Shown one piece after another: positions 56,551 through 64,000 of a DNA stretch of 64,000 nucleotides (within the stretch, counting starts at the first letter, position 1; every line of letters begins with the position of its first letter). The notes under the pieces were generated by a model, which worked only from the letters and a program-made list of their open reading frames with translations, ran no database searches and was not told the origin of the DNA. Made by a program: the position numbers and the translations under genes. Source of the DNA: Schistocerca nitens (lineage: Eukaryota; Arthropoda; Insecta; Orthoptera; Acrididae); the NCBI RefSeq assembly GCF_023898315.1, contig NC_064616.1, positions 288,575,205 to 288,639,204 of the forward strand, given 5' to 3'.

Positions 56551-56743
56551 CGCCGGCCGAAGTGGCCGTGCGGTTAAAGGCGCTGCAGTCTGGAACCGCA
56601 ATACCGCTACGGTCGCGGGTTCGAATCCTGCCTCGGGCATGGATGTTTGTGATGTCCTTAGGTTAGTTAGGTTTAACTAGTTCTAAGTTCTAGGGGACTA
56701 ATGACCTCAGCAGTTGAGTCCCATAGTGCTCAGAGCCAGAGCC
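56551..56743 (+). mobile_element. SINE-A copy, variant subfamily, second of a tandem pair
   Basis: Plus-oriented, with the variant body 'aactagttctaag' and 'actaatgacctcagcagttg', as in the 20394 copy. Perfect 10-bp duplication 'agttctgaat' at 56541-56550 and 56744-56753, so it inserted directly behind the older copy. It ends in a duplicated 'gagccagagcc'. Confidence 0.95.
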
Positions 56744-56753
56744 AGTTCTGAAT

Positions 56754-57002
56754 TACATTTTCTAACAGATAAAGTTCAGTAGTTATTGGAGGACAACCAC
56801 TGGACATAAGAGAATCCATGTGGTGCCAGTATTTTGAAGACCTTATATGACAATAATTATAATAAGCACACGAACTATACCTGTGTTATATGTTCGCTTG
56901 CATTTAGTGCAGTAGAGCAGAGGTTTAGGAGAGTACTTTTCCTGACGGCCGGGCAGTAGTTTGCAAGTGGTATTGTTTTGCTATTACGTGATAAAATTCC
57001 AT
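56754..57002. other. Unassigned spacer
   Basis: No gene or repeat recognised. Confidence 0.3.
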
Positions 57003-57835
57003 ACATCTACATATATACTCCACAAGCCACCGTACGGTGTTGGCGGAGGATTCGTTTCACCACTACAAGTCATTTCCCTTTTTATTCCACTCGCAAATAG
57101 AGCGCGCGAGAAACGACTGCCTGTATGCCTCCGTACGAGACCTAATTTCTCGTATCTTATCTTCGTGGGCCTTGCACGAAATATATGTTGGCGGCAGTAG
57201 AATCTTTCTGCAGTCATCTTCAAATATAGGTTATTTAAATTTTCTCAATAGCGTTTTTCGTAAAGAACGTTACCTCCCTTCTAGGGATTCCCATTTGAGT
57301 TCCCGAAGCCTCTTCCGTAATACTTTCGTGTTGATTGAAGCTGCAGTTAACAAATCTAGCAGCCCGCTTCTAAACTGTTTCTATGACATCCTTTAATCCT
57401 TGGGGATCCCAAACACTCGAGCAGTGCTCAAGAATGAGTCGCACTAGTGTTCTATTTACGGTCTTCTTTACAGATGAACCACACTTTCTTAAAAATCTCC
57501 CAATAAACCGAAGTCGATCATTTGCATTCCCCCTACAGACCTTACTTGCTCGTTCCATATCATATCGCCTTGCAGTGTCACCCCTGACTGTTTCATGTAG
57601 CACATTACTAATGCTGTATTCGAACTTTACGGGACTGTTTTTCCTACTCATCTCAATTAACTTGCATTCTTCTACATTTAGAGCTCGTTGCCATTCATCA
57701 CACCTTCTAGAAATTTAGAATCTTCAGCAAACAGCCGTAGATTGCTGCTCAGCCTGATCATTTTCGTAAGTAGAGGATAGTTGCGGCCCTATCCCACTTC
57801 CCTGGGACACTCCTGACCATACTCTTGGCTCTTCT
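57003..57835 (-). pseudogene. LINE-A reverse transcriptase fragment
   Basis: Tail 'acatctacatatatactcc' at the left. Minus-strand pieces are 'GPQLSSTYENDQAEQQSTAV' (near the RT start of the fragment), 'EECKLIEMSRKNSPVKFEYS', 'RFIGRFLRKCGSSVKKTVNR' (about 57460-57520), 'LILEHCSSVWDPQGLKDVI' and 'KRAARFVNCSFNQHE'. The FADD box is lost. 5'-truncated with frameshifts. Confidence 0.78.
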
Positions 57836-58084
57836 CCGAAAGCTCTTTCGTGCTATAGAAAAAAGGGTATAATTCCATTAAAAAACTGCAGCGCCAAGAA
57901 AGTTGCCTCCAATTAACGTCACAAATGGTCATGAAGAGTATTACAAGCTCGTATAGGAAAATGCAAACGCACAATAGGTAGAAATAGCTCCATCTACACT
58001 CCGTATATTACGAAAAATTACGGAGCGGGCTTGCCATCGAGAAACCTCGTTTGAATGTTGTTCGTTTGTTAGAAGATAGTGTCA

Positions 58085-58465
58085 TGCCTCGTGTAAGGAA
58101 CGGAAACGTCCACCAGCGCGTGTGGAATTCCAAAGCGAATGGGTCGTGACCTACCGAGTCCGTGATTTATCGTGGCGCAATATTGCTGCTCGCGTTGGTC
58201 GGGATCCCACGGCTGTCATGCGAATATGGAATCGATGGGTTGAGCATGGCTATACTCGACGTCAAGCGGGGTCTCAGCGGCCCCGCACGAATAACGCCCT
58301 GGAGAGCAGACGCATTAGTTCGATCGGCCTTGCGGGATCGTAGTCACGTCACATAGCTTGCGTGAGAACATGGGCGTGTTTGCACAAAGACAAGTTTGCA
58401 CACCGATGTCTAGTGCACAACGGACTGTCAGCACAGCGATCGTTGTTGCGGCTTGCTTTAGTGAC
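58085..58465 (+). pseudogene. Tc1-like transposase fragment, N-terminal
   Basis: Start-like MPRVRNG at 58085, then 'EFQSEWVVTYRVRDLSWRNI' and 'AARVGRDPTAVMRIWNRWVE' (helix-turn-helix, about 58180-58235), 'RRQAGSQRPRTNNALESRRI', a stop, and 'HNGLSAQRSLLRLAL' in another frame (about 58415-58460). It breaks off where a LINE-A sliver starts. Same family as the 17.3- and 48.7-kb elements. Confidence 0.75.
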
Positions 58466-58468
58466 GTG

Positions 58469-58555
58469 GACAGAGGAAGCGTAGTTGATTCAGTAATTCC
58501 AGTCTATCGACAAGTCTTTGATTCTGTACCAGATGGACGCCTTCTAAACAAAATA
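58469..58555 (+). pseudogene. LINE-A reverse transcriptase sliver
   Basis: The plus strand encodes 'VFDSVPDGRLLNKIR', the RT motif usually read as AFDSVPHDRLL. It matches the sliver at 36190-36335 and ends at the same TA followed by 'cgctg' of a Tc1-like terminus. Confidence 0.65.
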
Positions 58556-58974
58556 CGCTGCTGGCCGTTACAATTGCAACACCACGAAGATGACAAACCT
58601 CATATTGACCTCAAGTGTTCTACGTGCCTAACGTAGGTAGGAGTAAGGCCAAATACGTTCTGTAAGGAAAGATTGCGCAGCGAGTTTTTCATTCAGAAAT
58701 CGCATTTCCGTGTCCTTGTTATAAGAATATCGTGTTATTCCTGTTGCAGGAAAGAAAACATCTATCAAGCACAGGCGGAATTCGATAGCGGCTGGATCGT
58801 CTCTTATTTCTACAGGATATTTCTGCTCGCGTTCAGCAAGATTCCACGGCTTCCATATGACCATGGAAGCGACGGGTTCAGCGATAGCAGCGTCACCTGG
58901 CGAGGAACCACCATTAGTCAGATACATGCACGGTGCATGTAGTATCAGTGCGCGTACTGTTCGTGTTGTAATGG

Positions 58975-59811
58975 TTCTTTATTTGCGAAACCATTACCAC
59001 CCGCCAACCCTATTTTTCGATACCGTAGATTAATGAATATTTTTCTACGTAAGGTCTCATATTTTTCACTCTATTCAAATTTCGTTTCATTTTTATATAT
59101 ATGTACGTCGATATTTTGAGATGTTGAAATCTATATAACATCTAGTGTGAATATCTTTGTACTTATTGCTATCTTTGAGGCTGGCTTGTGACTTTTGGCG
59201 CGGAAGGGTACAGGGTAGTAATGTTTTTGTGTTGAATATGAACAGTCTTGACTTTGTGTTGGGAATGAAAAGATGAGTCTGAGTTGTGGACAATGAAAAA
59301 TGTTGTGAGTTTTTTTAAGAGGAGTAAAGGCTGCGAAATTGTATGATGAAGTAATGTTTTGAACATGCGAAAGTATAAAAAGTTGAATAAATGTGAATTT
59401 TTGTGAAAACTGAGTGTCAAGAATTATTTTCAAGTGACCATTGTTTAAAAAAGTATGAAGCACATTGCAATGAAAAACATAAATCATCAAATCAATCCTG
59501 AAAGACTGTCTTCGTAAGTTCTTCAAGTCGGCGTAGTTAACATCCGACTGCCTTTCGCACCAACAGCGATAGTCATGCTACCTGGACAACATTTTTAATT
59601 ACGAGCCAAAGCCAGAGCGAGATCGTCGTTGGATTGAAAATACAAGATAAGTGATTGTATTGTTAATTTACTTCAGTGACTGTAATCAATTGCTGTAGCA
59701 ATACCTGCCACATTAAACACCTTTTAGTTGCACAATAAAAAGATCATACTTTGAGTGCGCGACGTGATAATTTTTGAACTAATTAACTGTTAGTGTATGT
59801 ATTTTTATAGT
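58975..59811. mobile_element. Unclassified 837-bp insertion
   Basis: AT-rich insert that splits the 5' part of the Tc1-like element. Flanks 'ttgtaatg' (58967-58973, followed by g) and 'ttgtagaatg' (59812-59821) look like a target-site duplication with a 2-base difference. It contains tataaaa near 59374 and aataaa near 59734, as an LTR might, but the ends are not TG...CA and show no obvious inverted repeats. No coding capacity recognised. Confidence 0.55.
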
Positions 59812-59818
59812 TTGTAGA

Positions 59819-60846
59819 ATGAGGAAGGCGCATCGTAACTGAGTTTGACCGAGGGCAGATTGTGATGGCCTGGAGGCTCGGCCAGAGCATTTCGAAAACT
59901 GCACTTTTCAGGTGTTCGAGGAATTCTGTGGTGAGTGTCTTCAACAAGTTGCGAAACCAAGGTGAAACCACGTCCATACGTCGTCAGGTTGGGCGGCCAC
60001 CACTCATTACCGATGTCGGACGTCGAAGGCTGGGAAGGCTTGTAAAACAGGACAGACGGCGAGCTGTGGCGGAACTAACATCAGACTTTAATGCTGGGCA
60101 AAGTACAAGTGTGTATCAACGCACAGTGCACCAAACACCCCTAACGATGGGCCTTCGCAGCCGACGACCCATCCATGTGCCAATGTTAACACCACCACAT
60201 AGGCAACTACGACGGAAATGGACACGTGACCAACGGCACTGGACGTTGGCGCAGTGACAGAGCTGTGCATGGTCTGATGAATCCCGATACTTTCTTCATC
60301 ATGCCGATGGGAGAACGCGAATCCGTCTTCCAGGGAAACAGCTCTTCGACACCTGTACTGCGGAACAGAGACAAGATGGCAGGTACTTCATTACGCCCTA
60401 GGGAACATTGACGTGGGCATTCATGGGTACAGTGGACCTCGTGCAAGGCATCATGACGGCCAAGCAGTATCGTAAACTGGTTGTAGACCACGCACACTCC
60501 TTCACGACGATCGTGTTTTCTGATGGCAGTGGCATTTTTCAACTAGATAATGCGCCATGTCACAAGGCCAGGAGTGTGATGGAGTGGTTCGGGTAACACA
60601 GTCGCGAGTTCCAAATGATGTGCTGGCCCTGCAACTGACCAGATCTGCACCCGATCGAATACATCTGGGATCTGATTGCACGTGGCGTCAGTGCCTATCG
60701 CCCCCTCCCCGGAATATACGGGAATTAAGTCAATTGTGTGTGCAGATGTGGTGCGAACTTCCTCCAGCAGCCTACCGAGGCCTCATTTCTTCCATGCCAC
60801 GATGCGTCGCCGCTGTTATCCATGCCAAAGGTGGACATACCGGCTA
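59819..60846 (+). pseudogene. Tc1-like transposase, DD36E spacing, inactivated
   Basis: Begins 'MRKAHRN-stop-V' style at 59819, then 'EFDRGQIVMAWRLGQSISKT' and 'SRNSVVSVFNKLRNQGETTS' (helix-turn-helix) and 'GRPPLITDVGRRRLGRLVKQ'. Frameshifts follow near 60250. The first catalytic block reads 'WSDESRYFLHHADG' (about 60273), the second 'GIFQLDNAPCHKARSVMEWF' (about 60533), and the Glu is in 'LHPIEYIWDL' (about 60660), with 36 residue positions between the last two. Two in-frame stops lie between these. All three catalytic residues survive. Confidence 0.82.
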
Positions 60847-61620
60847 TAAGGTAGGTGGTCATAATGTTCTGGCTGGTCAGTGTACTCAGTGCCATGCAGG
60901 ATCTCATTGGTCCCGCAAGAACAGCACCCGAGATGGAAGAAATACTGTTCGCTCGGTCGTAAGGGAACGCACAGCCACGTCACGTACCTCGAGTCAGGAA
61001 ACTGGTTTGTTTGCATAAAGACTAGCAGCCGCACTGAGAATGCGACGAAGTCTGATGCACCACGGCGACCATTGTTGCGAGTTCACTTGCCGCGGCGGCA
61101 GGGAGACGTGGGTCGATTTGATGCATCCAACGACAACACTGGCTTCAAAATTTGTACCATGTCGTCATTTCAGACGGTTCCTGTTCTACGTACAGCGTCA
61201 CAATATACAAAGATGTGTGCGGCGAGATTCCGAGGAGAACGAACGTTGCCCCATTGCACTCGTCATCGTTATATGGCTCCATAACCTAGGATGATGGGGT
61301 GTGGTACCACTGGATACTAAACACGATCACGTCCTGTTCATTTAGCCGATAATATAGACAAAAGCCCTTACATTTCAGACCTGTTAGGCCTGTGGCTGTG
61401 CCTTATCTGCGATGTTTACTGACATTACCTTTCAACAAGATAACAAAGGACCGCATATCGCCGATGCACATGGGGTTCGACTACTGGTCATGAGTTGTCG
61501 AGGCTCCTTCGCCACCACTCACTACTCACTAATATTGATGAACTGTCGCGTAGATTTCAAACAGGAGCGATTGATGTACATGTAGTTGCCATCCAAGCAC
61601 CGTCTGACTCGAAACCCAGC

Positions 61621-61772
61621 AGGGTTAGCGCCACTGTTGCCTGTTAATGAGCAGGGTTAGAGCCACTGTTGCAGCTCTGAGCACTGAAATCCCCACCCTG
61701 AACACCTCCAACTAATCAACAAATTTTGTACTATATACTTCCTGTTATTGTACACATTCGGTACGTAAAATG
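61621..61772. other. Short unassigned spacer
   Basis: Contains a 32-bp-offset duplication of 'agcagggttag' with the following 'gccactgttgc'. Otherwise nothing recognised. Confidence 0.35.
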
Positions 61773-61780
61773 TCGTTATT

Positions 61781-61987
61781 AAAAAAAATGTTCAAATGTG
61801 TGTGAAATCTTATGGGACTTAACTGCTAAGGACATCAGTCCCTAAGCTTACACACTACTTAACCTAAATTATCCTAAGGACAAACACACACACCCATGCC
61901 CGAGGGAGGACGCGAACGTCCGCCGGGACCAGCCGCACAACCCATGACTGCAGCGCCAAAGACCGCTCGGCTAATCCCGCGCGGCTT
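61781..61987 (-). mobile_element. SINE-B copy with target-site duplication
   Basis: Minus-oriented SINE-B with an A-rich end, 'atgttcaaatgtgtgtgaaa' tail, and the head with 'gaccgctcggctaatcccgc' at the right. Flanked by 'tcgttatt' at 61773-61780 and 61988-61995. Confidence 0.92.
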
Positions 61988-61995
61988 TCGTTATT

Positions 61996-62559
61996 CGTTA
62001 TCCATTCTTGTGTTACAGTTTTATGGGCTGCAGTGTTCATACAGAAACGATTACATTTCTATTTGGAAAAACGCTTGCGATACGCGTATACATCTGTATG
62101 TCTCAGTAGTATGCCAAGAAACTCTATGTCCTTTAGGGAGGACTTTCTCAAATTTCGTTTGAGTGAAAACTGAAGTACCATATACTTAACGGTTCCCTAG
62201 GTATTTGAGGCGAAAAGCCTATTCATTTATACATCATTGGGAAACATACGCCTTCATCAGCATTCTGTGAAATGTACATACAGCTTCATTATATTACCTT
62301 TCAGTACTTTATAAACCAGCGTGGTAAGTTTTAAAAACCAAAGACGACTGGAGAGTGCCGTCGTGATGGCAGACATTCGGCCCCTTCATGAGCAAAAAAC
62401 GTGACCTATAACGTGAATATCGTCCGAGCGATCGCTGCTGATGTTCTAATTACGGCAACTTGACACACCTAGAATATCTTTTCCTACTCATTCCCTAAAA
62501 GCGTCTCTTTACTTCGTTTAGTTGTAACTACCATTAAGGGAATACGTGCGTAGCTTTAC
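61996..62559. other. Unassigned stretch
   Basis: No gene or repeat recognised. Confidence 0.3.
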
Positions 62560-62900
62560 GTAGTTCTTGAAGATCGCGAGTCTTCCCCACCTCCGTCGCC
62601 GAGGTTGCCATCCCGCTCCTGTGCGATCTCGTCCGACTCGGAATTTGCTTGGTGGAGGAAGAATCTTACACCCCCAGTACCTTATCGGCGAGGGGAAAAG
62701 AGGTGGTGTTGATAAGTTCCTGATCATTACGCAAATGACCTGGATTAATCTACAAACTTCTCCGCAGTGTCTCGTGAAATGAGGGCATTTGACACTGTCG
62801 ATGGCGATCCGTCTCTCGGATGGGGACGTTAAGCTCAGTGGCGCGCTTGACGCTATTGGAGAGGAGTAGGGTATGTTCCGACAAGTGACTCCACCTTTCA
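62560..62900. repeat. GC-richer interspersed-repeat-like block
   Basis: The segment 'gacactgtcgatggcgatcc' to 'ggatggggacgttaagctca', with the preceding 'cttccccacctccgtcg' part, resembles a dispersed insect repeat I remember. The 127-codon minus-strand frame across it (62518-62901) has no domain and is probably chance. Confidence 0.4.
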
Positions 62901-63139
62901 TTTCTCAAAGTAACACATCAGAAAAATGATACTATACACTACACACGCCTATTACTCTCGCCTACACTCAACAGATACACTTACAACACAACTCTCATAT
63001 ACTGCGACACACCGAGGCATCGTGCACGGAGCAAAAAATTCCTTTCTGATTAGGCGGCTGAATCTACCACTCTGGGCCCCTAGTCAACAATGTCATACGA
63101 ATCTTCCTTCCGTTACTGTCATTTTAACTGATTATACGA

Positions 63140-63812
63140 GAGGGTGCTAAAAAGTAATATCTCTGAATTTTTATGTGAAAACTCTTAACGCTTTTTAAAT
63201 GAAATAAACGTTATTAACATTCTATATCCTTACTATTCATGTGTACATATTTATTTCTGAAGTCACACTGGCAGTGAACACATTTCTCCTAACGAGAGAC
63301 GAGGCTGTTGATACTGTCACTATAGACGGTGTGACATTGTCGAATGCGCCACAACCATGTTCTCTGCTTGCAACGCTTCATCACTGTCAAAGTGAAGTTC
63401 CCGGAGGTTTTCTTTAAGTTTTGAAACCAAATACAAATCGGATTGAACTAAGTCGGGACTGTATGGAGGGTGATCTATGACAGTGAATGAAGGCGTCGGA
63501 TTGTTCCAGATGTCGCAGGGCTCTTGTGTGGTCTGGCATTTTCATGCTGAAGTACAGGGTGCTCCATATGTGGACGACCTCTTCCAATTCGAAACTCTAA
63601 CACAGTACGCCATTTCTCACGCAACTACACAGTAACATTACACACCGCCCTGTTACACGCTACAATTCGGAGCCCTCTATCGGCAGAGGGCTGCAAATAT
63701 ATACACATCAAGAATACAGATGTAGAATGTCAACAAAATTTGTTTTATTTGTAAAGCCTTAAATGCTTTTAACATTAAAAATTCTGAGACATTACATTTC
63801 ATGAAGGCACAG
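63140..63812 (-). mobile_element. Mariner-like remnant, internally deleted
   Basis: The left end 'gagggtgctaaaaagtaat' with 'atctctgaatttttat' pairs with the right end 'taaaaattctgagacattac'. Minus-strand pieces are 'ENARPHKSPATSGTI' (second catalytic Asp region with D to E change, about 63525) and 'VIDHPPYSPDLVQSDLYLVS' (third Asp, about 63440-63490), then 'LKENLRELHFDSDEALQAE'. The N-terminal half is missing. It is about 670 bp long. Confidence 0.75.
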
Positions 63813-63866
63813 TAAAATTTTCATGATTACACTTGTATTTCAGTAACCAATTGTTCATCCTTACAA

Positions 63867-64000
63867 GACCGAGCGAGGTGGCGCAGTGGCTAGCACACTG
63901 GACTCGCATTCGGGAGGACGACGGTTCAATCCCGCGTCCGGCCATCCTGATTTAGGTTTTCCGTGATTTCCCTAAATCACTTCAGGCAAATGCCGGGATG
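63867..64000 (+). mobile_element. SINE-E copy, running off the window
   Basis: tRNA-derived SINE. A box 'gtggcgcagtggctagcac', an anticodon-loop-like 'actcgca' and B box 'ggttcaatccc' form a class-I tRNA-like head. They are followed by 'tgatttaggttttccgtgat' and 'caggcaaatgccgggatg' at the edge. The rest of the element lies beyond the window. Confidence 0.88.

Larger units (their letters stand above)
58882..60882 (+). mobile_element. Tc1-like (DD36E-spaced) element nested in another Tc1
   Basis: The right end is the reverse complement of cactgaccagccagaacatt, followed by TA at 60883-60884. The left terminus proper (about 60 bp) is missing. The untranslated 5' part (58882-58970) is separated from the gene (from about 59820) by an 837-bp insertion. 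Confidence 0.82.
58556..61620 (+). pseudogene. Tc1-like transposase remnant split by another Tc1 element
   Basis: The left part (58556-58881) begins with the terminus cgctgctggccgttacaatt and includes a helix-turn-helix in shifted frames ('AEFDSGWIVSYF', about 58780). The right part (60885-61620) continues with 'TAPEMEEILFARS'-type and 'RERTATSRTSSQETGLFA' (about 60965-61015) and reaches 'ITFQQDNKGPHIADAHGVRL' (second catalytic Asp, about 61435). A plus-strand Tc1 element of another family sits between. No intact frame. Near the end, 'agcagggttag' occurs twice 32 bp apart. Confidence 0.7.

Noticed and set aside
62518..62901. 127-codon minus-strand frame
   Set aside because: It crosses a repeat-like block and shows no domain.
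1420..64000. Many tRNA-like sequences with good A and B boxes
   Set aside because: They are parts of SINEs repeated across the window, lack proper acceptor stem pairing and are followed by SINE bodies. No free-standing functional tRNA gene was seen.

Overview
The window looks like repeat-dense intergenic DNA from a very large insect genome. An orthopteran of the Schistocerca (locust) type fits best, because the SINE, LINE, LTR and Tc1/mariner families closely resemble repeats I know from that group. That assignment is an inference from memory, not a search. I found no convincing host gene, rRNA gene or functional tRNA gene. Almost everything I can name is a transposable element or a remnant of one, separated by AT-rich unique-looking DNA.

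The most frequent element is one tRNA-derived SINE family, called SINE-A here. It has a class-II tRNA-like head and a tail near 'gctcagagccatttgaacc'. There are 23 copies on both strands, many with clear 8-13 bp target-site duplications (TSDs). Other families are SINE-B (4.1, 15.4, 61.8 kb), SINE-D (5.1, 13.2 kb), a composite tRNA-containing repeat SINE-C (5.3-5.8, 8.2, 11.4 kb), and SINE-E at the right edge (63.87 kb, running off the window). Two further body-only repeats lie at 6.9 and 41.1 kb. A solo LTR with a perfect 5-bp TSD lies at 554-1038.

LINE remnants fall into two main groups. LINE-A is CR1-like, with a FADD reverse transcriptase and a CATCTA-type tail; it occurs at 9.2, 16.5, 22.7, 27.2, 31.2-33.2, 34.4, 36.2, 36.4-37.8, 48.0, 57.0 and 58.5 kb. 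LINE-B is RTE-like (12.3-13.6 and 47.4 kb). A third non-LTR fragment is at 51.6-52.1 kb.

DNA transposons are nearly all of the IS630-Tc1-mariner superfamily. The only intact gene in the window is a 340-residue Tc1-like transposase at 39054-40076, inside a complete element (38810-40231) with matching terminal inverted repeats (TIRs) and flanking TA. Two related decayed elements lie at 17.3-18.6 and 48.7-50.3 kb. Many more remnants occur, including the 53.2-55.1 kb pair and a nest at 58.5-61.6 kb. Mariner-like remnants lie at 10.4, 15.6, 33.2, 52.2 and 63.1 kb. Transposases with a DUF4817-type N-terminus lie at 21.2, 30.7 and 50.9 kb.

The strongest candidate for something undescribed spans 23097-29260. 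Two arms of about 1.26 and 1.5 kb form an imperfect inverted repeat that starts with nearly identical 30-bp ends next to TA dinucleotides. A decayed DD34E transposase lies between them. It reads as a 6.2-kb Tc1/mariner-type transposon with extraordinarily long TIRs. Nested insertions (SINE in LINE in Tc1, Tc1 in Tc1) give a relative order of activity, in which SINE-A is usually the youngest layer.
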